Positions 1 through 11,460 of a stretch of 64,000 nt of DNA are shown in pieces. Both the position numbers and the translations under genes were made by a program. Origin of the DNA: Dermatemys mawii (Eukaryota > Chordata > Testudines > Dermatemydidae). The stretch's first letter is position 1. Each line of letters starts with the position of its first letter. The stretch lies in contig ML677373.1 of the NCBI GenBank assembly GCA_007922305.1, positions 17,428,242 to 17,492,241 of the forward strand, read 5' to 3'. Below the pieces are notes generated by a model, which worked only from the letters and a program-made list of their open reading frames with translations, made no database searches and was not told the DNA's origin.

Positions 1-1270
1 AATGCCAGTGAATCCAGCAGGGGCTGCAGGGGGGCAGGACCTTAAGGATTTGGCTCCAGGTTTTTGTAGAAAGTTTCTTAGGTACAGTGGGCTTCATCTG
101 GAAGCTCTGTCTCAGTTTTTATTGAAGTCAATGGGGGAGGTGGGGAGTTTGCCTAAATAAGGGCTGAGTCAATGCTGAATCAGGGTTTATGGCCTTGGCC
201 CAATACACACACAACTTAAATAATTGCTTGGACTGTTTGTGTATGGTTTTCCACACCACTGGGGAGACCTGAACAATTCCCATGTTCTGGAAAGACCACG
301 AATGCAGGACTCATCCTTGCTCTCCCGCTCCAAGGGCACCATGCAGCAAAATCACCAAGACTGCTCACTTCCTGGGCTGAAAATCCCAACCCAGGGATGC
401 CAGGCATCCCAGGGTTGGGGTTCTCAGCTGCCCTTTCATGTAGTTCATTGTGTCATTGTTCACACCCTTTTGTTCCCAAGGATTAAAGCCAATGTCTTCA
501 TGCTCTCAGCGTAAGTATGATATCTGTTCAGGGAAGAAACCCTTAGATCTAGACTAGTCATTTGCCACTGGCACTTTAAAATACCTATTGTACTTGGTGA
601 TCATCCCAGAGAGAAGATCTCAGAATAGGATCAAACAAATGAAAAGTACGTAGCTGCAAAGGATAGAGGTTTGGTGTGAAGACTTGGGGTAGGGCTATGG
701 ATGTAGGCCCAATCCTCTTCTCCGTACCCAGGCAAAACTCCCACAGCGCACTCATCTCTGCTAATCGTCTGGGAAAACTGCAGCAGCAGCAGGACTTATT
801 GTTCATATTCCTGTCTCATTACTTTCCTACCTGTGACATCTTGCCCTAGCTTGAACAGCCTCCGGCAGGCCAATTACACTCATCCAATGGAGACAGTTCC
901 TAATTGCTTGTATGGAGTGAAGAGATCCAGAGACTGAACACCATTTAAAAGGTTGGTTTTCTTCACAAGATCCCCAAATATGCCCATTCAGTACTAACCT
1001 GGGAACTCATGCGATGACACCGAAAAGAAAAGCCTTTGGCCCCATTCCTGTTTACACTGAGACCCTGTTTCACCATTCTGACAACACAATGGGGCCTTCT
1101 TATATCTTCAGAATTTGCTCCCACTTTCTGTCCAGTCCCTTTGTACAACCAGAGCTGAATAAAATGACCTTTGTGTAAAGGAGAGCCAGGCCCAATGTAT
1201 CTGTTAACATTGGCAGGGAAATTGTTATTACTTGCATGTTATGTCAGGCGACAGGCATGGTCTGAGCACA
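1..1270. other. Unique non-coding sequence
   Basis: No exon or RNA gene is recognisable. Open frames reach only 96 codons and lack any known domain. Around 117-140 there is a short 'attgaagtcaatggg' piece, the hinge motif of the foldback repeats that recur through this window. The rest appears single copy. Confidence 0.5.
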
Positions 1271-1271
1271 T

Positions 1272-1345
1272 TGTTACTATTATTTGTATTGCAGTAGTGC
1301 CTAGGAGTGCCAGTCATGGACCAGGACCCTATTATCCAAGGTACT
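1272..1345 (-). repeat. SINE 3' end fragment (tRNA-headed MIR/CORE-like family)
   Basis: On the minus strand this reads as the 3' third of the SINE seen whole at 48310-48616 and 57419-57722: cctaggca-type block, 'gggtcctggtcc' and a (TAA)-rich tail. Only the tail is left, so it is a truncated, inactive copy. Confidence 0.55.
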
Positions 1346-1725
1346 GGAACACCAAGCCCCAGCGCTCAGACACTGAAATCCTGATGTGCTAGTCAACACT
1401 GTTGTTAGATGACTGTCAACCTGTTACACATGCAGAAACCTCATTATCTGAGACAGGTTCATGTTCCCAGTACTAAAAGATAGAAGGGCTCCTATTCCAT
1501 ACAGCGGGAGGTTTTGGATATTCTGATAATGGAGGCTGTACTTTATTCCAGCACTGGAGGAACACATATCTGGATGCAGCCCATTGTAAAATGGACAAGT
1601 TCTCCATCCAATTTCTTTTGTCCTAGACCCTATTATCTCAGGCCTTCAGTTTCTTTGTCTTCTTGACAACTGTTGAGGCCTATCTCCATCAGACGGAAAA
1701 CCCCGTGACATACAGAACACATTGT

Positions 1726-1788
1726 GGATTATTATTATTTTATGGCAGTAGCTCTGAGAGGACAGGGACTTGTTGTGCCAGGTGCCAT

Positions 1789-1819
<31 letters not shown>

Positions 1820-1858
1820 ACAGCTCCTGGCCCAAAAGAGAATACAGTCTGCAATGTT
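1726..1858 (-). repeat. SINE 3' fragment containing a CA microsatellite
   Basis: Reverse copy of the SINE 3' region: (TTA)n tail, 'gcagtagctctgagaggacagg', then 'cagctcctggcccaaaagag', the reverse of the 'ctctttggggcagggactgt' block. The CA run at 1789-1815 sits where intact copies read 'caaacacag', so the microsatellite probably grew from that short seed. Confidence 0.6.
1789..1815. repeat. (AC)n microsatellite
   Basis: Thirteen uninterrupted AC dinucleotides. It is inside the reverse SINE fragment. The ORFs crossing it (one with a run of Cys-Val) are simple-repeat artefacts. Confidence 0.95.
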
Positions 1859-1859
1859 A

Positions 1860-2831
1860 CCAGTTCTTGTGATGTTACATTTTGCAATACTTGATAGTTT
1901 TCTTAATCCCCAGTTCCTAGAGTGAAGAATCTCGGCTATCATTAAAACAGAAAACATTTCTAGCCCCCAAGGCTGCAGAGAAAAGCTCGAAAACATACAA
2001 CCTAAGTGCATCCAAAAGGCTGAGAAACAGGACAGCAAAGAAAATGAATTCCAAATGTATTATTTTTTTTTAAAGATCTCAATTATTTAAAGCCAATCTC
2101 ATGGTTTTGGAGTCTTGGCAGTTCTGAGCATATAAGTACAGAGTCAACAGGTGGATCCAGCAAACAGGGTAACAGTACAGCAATAGAATAGTGCAATAAG
2201 AAGCGGTCACTATCCACTAGCTGCGTACCACCGTTCAGGTTTTATTAGCCAGTACTAATATGAGCGTGTCATAATGGGGATCATGCTCCATTTGCACACT
2301 GGATAACCACATTTGGCTTCCTCAAGGAATACCTGGTATCAGGACAGAGCCTGGATCCACCAGCTCAGGAAAAATCCTTTATTGAGGACCTCAGTGGAGA
2401 ACCCCTTTCACTTCCTGAAGAGTGGATGACTAATCCTGATTTTACGTGGATGAGCTGTCATGACAAAAGCACTCAAGCACATGCTTAGCTGTAAGCCTGT
2501 AACAGGACTCTCAGGAAAGTCCCGAGTGTGAGGAAGTGCTTTGTCGGAAGGGGACCATAATTTGTACCTGTTCAGCCTCACCGCTTGTCTGCATGGGCAT
2601 CAAATAGAACGTTACAGTAAATTTTAAAAGGGGGTGTTACATGGGAGGGAAAGGGAAGAGAGGCTAAATCATTGATGAAATGTGGTGGCTATGGGAGAGA
2701 CATGGGCTGCAGAAAGACTTCCTGGTTTCTAAAATAAGTTACAATTACCAACCTTCCATGGCTCCCAGAAGGGAAAACTCAAGTGGGTTGCACTATATAG
2801 CTGTGACTTCAGTGTTCATAAAGGTCAGTGT
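1860..2831. other. Mostly unique non-coding sequence
   Basis: No exon or RNA gene seen. At about 2470-2500 'caagcacatgcttagctgtaagc' is a short remnant of the AAGCACATGCTTA foldback family, better preserved at 18378-18500. The rest shows nothing I recognise. Confidence 0.45.
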
Positions 2832-2954
2832 TAGGGTGACCAGATGTCCCGATTTTATAGGGACAGTCCCGATTTTGGGGTCTTTTTCTTATACAAGTTC
2901 CTATACCCCTCCCCCCCAGTCCCGATTTTTCACACTCGCTGTCTAGTCACTCTA
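2832..2954 (+). mobile_element. 123-bp hAT-like MITE, copy 1
   Basis: The ends are inverted: TAGGGTGACCAGA at the left and TCTAGTCACTCTA at the right. Inside are two 'tcccgatttt' units, a 'tctttttcttatac' block and a C-run. Flanks gtcagtgt (2824-2831) and gtcagtgc (2955-2962) match at 7 of 8 bases, as expected for an 8-bp hAT target duplication. There is no coding capacity, so any movement needed a transposase supplied elsewhere. Two more copies of exactly this length lie at 45335 and 47208. Confidence 0.88.
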
Positions 2955-2962
2955 GTCAGTGC

Positions 2963-3431
2963 GGCCCCAAGATTGCAGCACAGGGCTCAGTCAGAGACTT
3001 GCTATATGTTTAGCCCTGTAAGCCGTTTACAGCAAATAAAAATAAACAAGACTAGTGAGCGTATTGTGACATGAGAAATCTTCTCTCCCTCAGAGCATGG
3101 AGGAGGCTGCCTGTGTTCTAACTGTGCTTGTGGCTCAAGAGGAAAGGCCTCTGGGAGGGGCCAGGCATTCATTTGACCAGACTCCTCCAGCCACATCACA
3201 CTTGTATGAAATAAGGATCCTGATATGGCTCCAGAGCCAGTCTCAGAGATTGTGGTGTAACAGCACCGACGTTAATAGACATCAGCCCATGTATAATAGG
3301 AACCATGGTGCCTGGAGCAGGGGAAGGAGACAATCAGGAGATGCTGTCCAGCATATTCACACAAGGGGAAAAACGGGTCAGGAAGCTCCAGAGGGATAAA
3401 ATTTCTCTTTAGTATAACTTCCTTTGAAAAA
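2963..3431. other. Unique non-coding sequence
   Basis: No recognised gene or repeat. The 100-codon plus-strand open frame at 3097-3399 has no domain I can name and no supporting splice or promoter context. Confidence 0.45.
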
Positions 3432-3722
3432 GAGGATGGTCTTGTGAAAAGACATTAGGCCAACTGTTAAGAGATGTGGGTTCAATTCCTAGCTGTACCC
3501 CACTCTTCCTGTGTGACCTGAGGCAAGTCACTGAATTTCTGGGTGTCTTATTTCTCCTTGTGTAACACTGGTGTGGTAATGCTTTCTTCGTCCGCCTTGT
3601 CTATTTTGTTGTAAGTTCTTTGAGACAGGCCTGCCTCTGACTATCTGCGTGTAAAACACTCGGCATAATGGGGCTCTGATCTTTAGGCTGTGATAGAAAT
3701 AGTCAATTAAATTAATAAATAA
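3432..3722 (+). repeat. Full-length tRNA-headed SINE (MIR/CORE-like)
   Basis: The head has an A-box-like TGGTCTTGTGA near 3437 and a B-box GGTTCAATTCC at 3479-3489, matching the pol III consensus GGTTCRANTCC. The core follows ('gtgacctgaggcaagtcact...'), then 'ttgtaagttctttgagacagg', 'cggcataatggggctctgatc' and an AT-rich tail. SINEs of this type are transcribed by RNA polymerase III and copied by LINE enzymes. Name uncertain: a turtle Cry-type or MIR-type SINE. Confidence 0.75.
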
Positions 3723-4539
3723 TTTATGCGCTAAAGTCTGATCCTTCACATCAGCAAACTATTAGAAGGGTGACCAGAGAGCAGCAGTAGCTTTTTTCCC
3801 TGGGGAGTGAGGAGGTTGTGGGGGACAGAACTGATCACTGTTTAGTAAACATAAATCCACAGACCGAGCATCCATAAGCACTCCTCGTGGGAAACATACG
3901 CTTTTAATCCAGTCTGTGTGTATTAGTGGGATGAGTTGGGTGGCACAGGCTTTATGCCACTGGGGTGGAATCTGAGGATCCTATAGAGAGTGACTCAAAG
4001 CCCCTGAGTCACTCAAGATCACATGTGTCTCTGAGAGCTGAATCTGAGCCCGTCTTTCTGAGCAAGTTTCCAGATGCGTTGCACTCATCAGGCTGGATCC
4101 AGAGTGGTCCTGAGCTGCAGGGGCTCAGCACCTCTGAGGATCAGGCACAGCATGGGTGGTTGGATTGACTTCTGCCTCCTGGATATTATTCTAAACATGT
4201 TACCAAGAGTTATTTTATCCTCACTAGCAGCTGTGACCCTTCAGTTCTTTCATCCCTTCCTCTGACTTTATAAGTCCCAGGGGCCAAGCCTGTAAGTCCA
4301 GAAAGTTGGACTTAATCTTTTCTTCTGGAAGACAGGCTGAAAAGAGTGTTGAGAGCAAGGCTGCTTGGAGCGAAACCTTGCAATGGCAAAGAGGCTAAGC
4401 GCCTTCTGCCCCCTGGAACGATACATTTTTCTATTATTGAAAGCTCCATTCTCAGAAACTCACAAGAACCATAGTCAAAACGATCAAATGTTGGGGCTTA
4501 AATTATAGGCAAGCAACTAAGGTGCTTAAGCATCACAGA
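3723..4539. other. Unique non-coding sequence
   Basis: No exon, RNA gene or recognisable repeat. The 3965-4168 and 4074-4265 open frames overlap each other and have no family resemblance. Confidence 0.45.
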
Positions 4540-4791
4540 CACCACAGGGAGTTGAAGTGACTTGCCAAGGTCACCTAGCAGGCCAGCAGAAGACATGGGA
4601 ACAAAACTCAGCTTTCCTGAGGTCAGCAGGGATTTTCAGCAGCACTTAGTGCTGGCTAACATCTCCCATTGAAGTCAATGAGTGATCTCCCCAAGACTTC
4701 AATGGCAGCAGAGTTAAGCCAACGCTGAGTGTGTTTGAAAATCCCACCCCTCAATCCAGTGTCCTATCTGCCGGGCCATGCCGCCTCCCTA
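4540..4791 (-). repeat. Reverse SINE split by a foldback element
   Basis: Left part 'gttgaagtgacttgccaaggtcacctagcaggcc' is the reverse of the SINE core. Right part 'ccagtgtcctatctgccgggccatgccgcctccct' is the reverse of the tRNA-like head. Between them 4628-4747 is foreign (see the next entry). The A-box and B-box are degraded. Confidence 0.7.
4628..4747. mobile_element. Foldback MITE nested in a SINE
   Basis: Left arm 4629-4660 (gggattttcagcagcactta...) pairs imperfectly with right arm 4713-4746 (...gctgagtgtgtttgaaaatccca) over about 32 bases. The loop holds 'cattgaagtcaatg'. It interrupts a SINE, so it arrived later than the SINE or moved within it. Superfamily not determined. Confidence 0.65.
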
Positions 4792-6004
4792 GAGTCTTTC
4801 AACGTAGACCCCCTTCAGCAAACATTTGACCAAACTGATGAACCCTGCCCTGGGCTCTAAACCAGAACAAACTCACACTCTATGTGAGGGAGCAAACTTC
4901 ACAGCTGGGTACCCTCCGCCAAAAATGCTTAGCTTTAGTCCTCAAGAAAGCATATTTTCATGACTTAGTCTGAATCTCAGCAATCATCTACCAGGCAGCA
5001 AGTTCCCCTCTAGCTCCCCTGAATGGATCACAACCATTTCCCCTTCCCTACCAAATGCTTAATAAAAAGACCGCTCTCTACCAACATATAATCCTTCCAC
5101 CGGTCAATACAATTCATACCAGGAGAAAGACCTCGAACACGGGCATAACACATAAGGCACGTTTATGCAGTGAAAGCAACGGATCAACATCAACAGAAGA
5201 TTTCACAAAGAAATGTATATATGATGTTTATTTATCTATTCATTTAGGTATTGGATCTCTCATTATTCTTTAAGGCATTTTATTGCCTCATTAATTTTAA
5301 GGGTATAAGCTGTTTTGCATTAGTTGGGCCATTAAACATCTATCTGTCGACTGCTGATAAACATGGGGAATATTAATACTAGGTAGGCATCACTGCAATG
5401 CAGAGAGAGCCACATAAGGGGCTAAGGTGAGATCAATGGCTGCAGTGTTTGATGAGACAGTGGGAATTCTGTCTTCAGTAGATTCCACTGTTGCCATCAG
5501 GAATGGAGCTGGAGTTATTTACAGCTCAAGGTAATACTGTTGCCACTGGAGATGGGCCTGAATTTCCTCCTGGCTGACCAGCCTCAATCTTGGAGGGCAT
5601 TTGCAATTTGGCCCTGGATTGAGAGTTGACTTTTGCAAAGAGCCTCCATCTCTATAAAGGCCAAAGCAAACCACAGGCATTTGGTAGTGCTGGAAATCTA
5701 GCTACAAAACTGGCAGTTCAGACTCATCTGTAAGTACTAAGGCAGAAGAACTGGGGCATGATTTTTAACACAATGTGTCTTTCCAATGACCCAGTGGAAA
5801 GGGTTTCATCACCATTCTGCCATTTAACTGCTCAGAAGTTGCCCACTATTGTCTGAGTCTAGTAGTTCATGCCCTTGTCAATTCCAGATTAGATAATAGT
5901 TGCAGGAATCAAGCCGCACACATTGTTAGCCCATGTAGTCGTTTGATCTGATCTCTTCCCCCACCCCTCTTCCTTCCTATTGTTTGCATGCATCTTGCAT
6001 CATG
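4792..6004. other. Unique non-coding sequence
   Basis: I see no gene. The 5055-5273 open frame (72 codons) is AT-biased and unrecognised. The stretch appears single copy. Confidence 0.45.
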
Positions 6005-6128
6005 TCTTAAATTAGACTGAAAACTCTCCAAGCAGGGACCGCCTTGTCTCTGGTTTCATACTGCCTAGCACAACGGGGCCCCAGTCCTGACGAGGCCTTT
6101 GGGTGCTACTACAATATAAATATTTAAT
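6005..6128 (+). repeat. SINE 3' half
   Basis: 'agactgaaaactctccaagcagggaccgccttgtct', 'actgcctagcacaacggggcccc' and 'gggtgctactacaatataaata' follow in order the 3' half of the SINE seen at 48310-48616. The head is missing. Confidence 0.7.
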
Positions 6129-8065
6129 AATGCCTAATATTATGGTGCCACAGGTTGCCCCTGGGACAGAACCAGCAGTGCACTCTGGTCTGAAGGAATT
6201 TTCAGCATGCTGTAGCCTAACCAACTGGAGTTGCACGCATTTAAACTTTGTCTCTTACTCATCTCCACCGGTTTGCACTGGCTCTGACATTAGTCTCAGC
6301 TAATTACTCCTCCACCAGGCCCAGCATTGCATCAGCTGCGTCTCACTTATCTTTGCAACCTTTTGACATGCGCTGTTCCGAGTCATGATTTTGGAACTCC
6401 CCTAGCAGACTCAGCGATCTGGCTTTGTGATTCTAACACGATTCCAGCGTTTTACGCTTTAACCTCAAGTATTATTTGTTTCGCTCTTGGCACTTCCCCC
6501 ACGTCCGAGCTGGAAAGGGTCCTGCGCTTGTGAGCATATCTGTGGCTAGCTGCTTCCCACCAGAGACTCCAAGCGCTGCTGGGCATGTCTCGCTGAAATC
6601 CCGAGACTGTGAGATCACTGACACCTCCTGGTGGGGTGTCAGAGGAAAGAACAGAGGCTAAAAAATCCACTTGTCCATTAAGTTTGTTATTCACCGAACA
6701 AAACTAACAAAAAGTCTGTGCTTAAGCCGCTAAATACGAGCTGCCACAGGTATGAGGTGCATTGCACTATCATGGCATCTTCTACAACATGAACTGGGGC
6801 AAAACAGAGACACCAGCCAGTGTCTACACCAGCTGTATGCAGGAAGGTCACGGTGATTCACACAATGCCTCACAACTGAGCCCTAAGGGAGGTAGAACAG
6901 AGAGAGGGACAAAGATCATGCAAAGGATCAGAGTTCCTTTAGGGTCCCTATAGCACTGTTCACCCCAAGGCATTTCACAACTATAGACATACAGCACCAC
7001 CAGAAGAGAGTATGGCACAGTGTGCTGCACTATGGGAGGGGGTGAAAAAGGTGGGCTAAGGAGACTTGGGCTTTAATGTTCACCATACAGACAAGGCCTC
7101 AGGCCTGACGCTCCTCTGCCTTATACTCTGTGCCGTAATTCACGCCTGCCCTAAGCCTTTCTGATCCGGCGGCATTTCGCATCCATGCTTCACGTCTGGA
7201 AGCGATGTGCAGCATACAAGGCAGCGCAGATTCAGTCTCTCTGCTTTGTAAAGACTCCTCCACCACAATGAACTGCCTGTTACTCACTATACCTCAGTGA
7301 CTGGAGTCAGCCCTGCTGGGACAGGAACTTCAGCTCCCAGGGAAGCGTACAGCACCCAGCCATTCCTTTTCTAATCCATGGGCAAACCTCATTCCTGGGC
7401 ACAGCATGAATTCATGCCACAATCTACTGTACTCTGACACCGTTGATGCAAGAGCCTTCTCCTCTGCAGCTGTTGCGATCTAGAGCCGCCTCCCAGCATC
7501 TCTCTTCTTCATTCAATTCTCCATTTAACTTACAAGATCAGCCGAAACTCTCTCTTTTCTTCCTTAGAGATCCCTTAATATCATTAATGTCCCAGAACCG
7601 GTAGAAATTTTTCCACTCAAAAATTATTTTAGGGACAGAAAAATAGCCTTTAAAAGACTGAGGTTTTGGGAGTTTTCAGACTTTTTGATGTAAAAACACA
7701 AAAAGCCTAAAGTCAATAATTGACAGATGCCTCCCTTTTCTTCCTCTCTTCCCTTTTTTCCATTTCGCCGCTGAAAAAGGGAGAGAAGGAGGAGGGGCCA
7801 GAAACCATTTGGATTTTTGGTTTTGGTAGGAAAAAGTTTGAAAATTTCTTAATTTCTCATAAAACATGCTGTCGATTTGTCGAGCTGCTCTCTCTCACTC
7901 TCGCATTTCCCCCAACAACTGTGTACAGCTCATGAACACACTGCATGCAAGACACTAAAGAAAATAAATTGCATTAGAAATGGGGCACAATCAAAGTTCT
8001 GAGCTGAAACTTCCTTCAAGTTAAAGAATTGGGTGGGCTGACCCAAGCTCATCTCTGGGAGCCTA
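6129..8065. other. Unique non-coding sequence with a purine/pyrimidine hairpin
   Basis: No exon recognised. Two opposing frames at 6452-6694 and 6476-6661 are mutual shadows. At 7728-7799 a pyrimidine tract (cctcccttttcttcctctc...) is followed by its purine counterpart (...gggagagaaggaggagg), forming a foldback. The surrounding 7590-7870 resembles a degraded, A/T-rich interspersed repeat. Confidence 0.4.
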
Positions 8066-8135
8066 GGCCAGATTTCACTGAAGTCAGTGTAAACGCTTCT
8101 GTTATCTTCAGGGAAACCTGGATTAGGCCCTAAAT
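8066..8135. repeat. Foldback-repeat remnant (GGCCAGATT...CACTGAAGTCAGTG type)
   Basis: 'ggccagatttcactgaagtcagtgtaaacg' and 'cctggattaggccct' match the arms and hinge of the foldback family described at 14231-14325. Only a degraded copy. Confidence 0.45.
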
Positions 8136-10047
8136 ACAGTGTAGTAGGGCATATTTCTGACAACTTTGCTTTGTAGTTTTTGGCTCTGTTCTAAACTAGC
8201 CTCGACTTTCTCTCTTTGTCAAAGCCATTTCCCCAGTGGCTTTTGGACCTGAAACAGATTGAATTTCACCACTCCATGCTATTTGAACTCAGATCTTGTA
8301 TGTGTTGCTTGCAATTACTGTAAGGGATCTTGAGGACTTTTGATATGAAATTCTCTGGCTGTAAATCAGCGTGTGCACGCTGCCCCATTTTTATTTTTAT
8401 TTTTTGCCTCGAGGTGGAACGTACTTTCTTTGGATCAGAAAAACCTGTCTGCTACCATTAGAGCTTCTAATACATTGTTATTAAATCATTTAACATAAGA
8501 TAATCAGCTGTTCCAGCAAATTTAGGTGACATGTTTACTGATTCAAAACAAACACTATGTAAATTGATGGATCAATCCACATGCTGTACTCACCATTTCA
8601 CCATCCATGTACATGCCCCTCGTGTTATCCTAGGTGAAGGTTTACACTGCAAAAAAGTTATTATAAAAAGGTCTAAATGCCTGCCAAGCTCTAGAGTACA
8701 TGGTTATTGAAACACAGCACTGCAGCACTGGCTGAAGAAACACTTCATATTTTTGGTGACATGGTTATTTCCTACTGTTATTAAGAAGCCTCTTTTATTG
8801 TAAATATTTCCATAAGTTATAGCTGTTTACCTGATCAGAGCTAAGAGATTGTCTGAATATCAGGCTCTTTCCTCTAAGGTGCAATTCATAACCCAGTGAA
8901 AATTTAGTTTGCTTAAAACACTGGAGGAAGGGGTGGGATCAGGGGAGGAAAAAAAACTTCAGCAGTTTTGTAACTAATTTTGCTCTATTTTATTGTTCCT
9001 GATTTTTATGGCTGCCTGACTTCACAGCCCAGTTCTTTATCTTTTCCTCATGTACTGCCTCTGAAAAACTCCAACAGGAAATGTCTGATTGCTGAGTTAC
9101 CAGCAAGCCAGTTATTTTCTCCTCAATATTAAAGGGACGATGTTCTCCTGCAGTGGTGGAAATCTTAAAATCACTTAAGGGATCTGAAGCCACATGCCAT
9201 CTTAGTTTTATTTACTGTCTTTAGCTTTTTAATTAGGCCAGAGGGGACAGCTTAATGCCCTAGGTATCAGTTTTAGAACACTTTCTGGATGCAGCTATGA
9301 ATCCAGAATATCACTTTCCTTTGTGTACTGTACCTTCACATTTCCAAGAATTCACCCCGCACGTAGAATTTAGCAGTTACTTTGTTCTCAGAGAAATGCA
9401 GCCTGTTAGAGAGGAGATGCACACACTACGCTCATTCCTGAAGAATTTACTTCTGCTCTAAAATAAAAGTGATTCAGAAGGAAAGTATATGTATCCTCTT
9501 TGTTTATGGGGGAAAAGATCAGACATGTAGATTCCCTAGAGCCATAGGGTCTGGTCTCAACAGAGTCAACTCATTCCCTTTATCTTTCCAGAGTAGATAC
9601 ACTGAGTCCAATTAAGCTGTGTGTGCACAAGGGTGCTGGATCTTTCTGGCCTTAAAAAGCAGATTTTAAGGCCATAAAAGTGATTGTCATCTTTAAACAG
9701 TGCCTTTTTACTCACCAGATCTGCTTTCTGTGTGCATTCAGAGTTATAACTCCTTCTTTTAGTAACAAAAAATATATTTTTACTACTTTCTACTCTTGTT
9801 AGTTCAGATCCAACACAGCTGTCAGAGAACAGGTTATTTCTGTTCTTGTTGGCATATAAAAAGAATTTGTCACTGGAGTCTAAGGCAGAAACTTTACCTA
9901 ATGCATAGAGGTGGACACATTAATTGCACCTCTAACACAGAGTTGCATTGGGGTTACTGGTCGCCTGGACTTCACTTGATCCACTCATGTGCTGAGAAGT
10001 CATTGCAAGCTGTGGGTGCTCAGCACCGCACCTTGCAGGATTGAGCC
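8136..10047. other. AT-rich unique non-coding sequence
   Basis: No exon seen. 8440-8600 is very AT-rich with homeobox-like TTAAAT/ATTTAAC strings and could be conserved, but nothing proves it. A perfect 11-bp inverted repeat TGGCCTTAAAA/TTTTAAGGCCA lies at 9647-9657 and 9664-9674 with a 6-base loop. Confidence 0.45.
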
Positions 10048-10128
10048 TTTAGATTGTGAACTCCTTGGGGCAGTGACTGTTTTCCTGCATGTGTATAAAG
10101 ACTGAGCACTCTAAGAGCACTTGGTAAA
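10048..10128 (+). repeat. SINE 3' fragment
   Basis: 'gattgtgaactccttggggcagtgactgt' is the diagnostic block that precedes the SINE tail in the complete copies. It is truncated at both sides. Confidence 0.6.
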
Positions 10129-10929
10129 CAGGCTTTTAGGTCAATATGAGTCTTTCCACAGAAGCTGATCACCTAAGGTGCCACTCCTCAGGAGAGGGAC
10201 TAGGACTTTCCTGGGAAAGGAAAGAAGCTGTTCCCAAGCTCCAGGAGCCCTTCCCTAAAGTATGGAGGAGGAAACAACCTGGCGAGGAGACAAGTTTCCC
10301 ATCTGAGTGAGAATTTGGGGAAAGATAAGATGAGATGCCACATGGGTGGGGGTGGGAACAGTGAACCTGCTTGTTGATTCACAGGCAGGAACAGGGACAA
10401 GATACATCTCTTGCCAAGGGCTCCATTACACCTAGCACCACCCAACTAGGACTCACCTGGAAAGAATTTTACCGGCAGGCAGCAAGGCAAGCCAGATACA
10501 GTATCTCAGCACTGTGCCCACCCTTTTCTAGCCAACAGGCTTGTCATTGGTTTTTATACTGTGTGCGTTCGGAATGCATTCATAAATAAATGCCAGATCT
10601 GCGCCAGAATTATCAGCCTTTCTTCCACAAAGAAAACACGCAGAATTAATTAAAAACGTCAGTGTTCCTCTGACTCATGGTCTCCGAGTCACCAAGCACC
10701 AGCAATCCTGGCTTTTTATATTATGATTTGTATGCACATTCATAGGGTGTGCTACTCTAGATCCTTACCCATTTCAGAGAGCCAATAAGACGATGCCACC
10801 GTCTTTGAGAGAGGCTTCTAAACATATAGCCAGAAGAGATTCTCGGTCATTCCTGGGGGTTGCTCCATGCATTAGACATTAGTTAGGAACTATATGTGGG
10901 TCCTGATCTATTAGTATCACAAGGAGCCA
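10129..10929. other. Unique non-coding sequence
   Basis: Opposing open frames at 10200-10445 and 10371-10589 have no recognised domain. 10570-10720 (AATTAATTAAAA and nearby GTCAC/GACTC motifs) looks uncorrupted by repeats and may be worth a conservation check. Confidence 0.4.
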
Positions 10930-11460
10930 GTGTTCCCTTGTTGCCAAGAAGGCTAATGGCATATTGGGCTGCATTAATAGGAGTATTGCCAGCAGATTGA
11001 GGGAAGTGATTATTCCCCTCTATTTGGCACTGGTGAGCCACACCTGGAGTATTGAGGATGAGGGAACTGGACTTGTTTAGGGCAGATTCTTGTTTAGTCT
11101 GCAGAAGAGAAGAGTGAGGGGGGATTTGATAGCAGACTTCAACTACCTGAACGGGGGTTCCAAAAAGGATGCAGCCAGGCTGTTCTGAGTGGTGGCAGAT
11201 GACAGAACAAGGATCAATGGTCTTAAGTTGCAGTGGGAGAAGTCTAGTTTGGATATTAGGAAAAATTATTTCACTAGGAAGGTGGTGGAACACTGGAATG
11301 GGTTACCTAGGAAGGTGGTGGAATCTCCTTAGAGGATTTAAGGCCCATCTTGACAAAGCCCTGGCTGGGATGATTTAGTTGGGGCTGGTCCTGCTTTGAG
11401 CAGGGGGTTGGACTAGATGACCTCCTGACGTCTCTTCCAACCCTGATATTCTATGAATCT
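10930..11460 (+). mobile_element. CR1 non-LTR retrotransposon, 5'-truncated 3' end
   Basis: CR1 elements encode an ORF2 with endonuclease and reverse transcriptase. Only the extreme C-terminal ORF2 region and 3' UTR remain here. Recognisable strings are 'ggcatattgggctgc', 'ggtggtggaatctcc', a reading frame ending FKAHLDKALAGMI then stop (to 11378), 'ggttggactagatgacctcc' and the tail 'atattctatgaatct'. Near 11053-11066 the text jumps from 'tggagtattg' to 'aggatgagggaactgg', skipping roughly 130 bases that I expect from the family, so it has an internal deletion. Frameshifts split the reading frame. Not active. Confidence 0.9.

Noticed and set aside
1646..2038. 130-codon minus frame with a Cys-Val run
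   Set aside because: It reads through a CA microsatellite and a SINE fragment.
3432..3500. A functional tRNA gene
   Set aside because: The B-box and A-box-like sites belong to a SINE head. The head does not fold into a convincing cloverleaf and is followed by the SINE core.
10883..11293. 136-codon minus frame as a gene
   Set aside because: It is antisense to the CR1 3' end.
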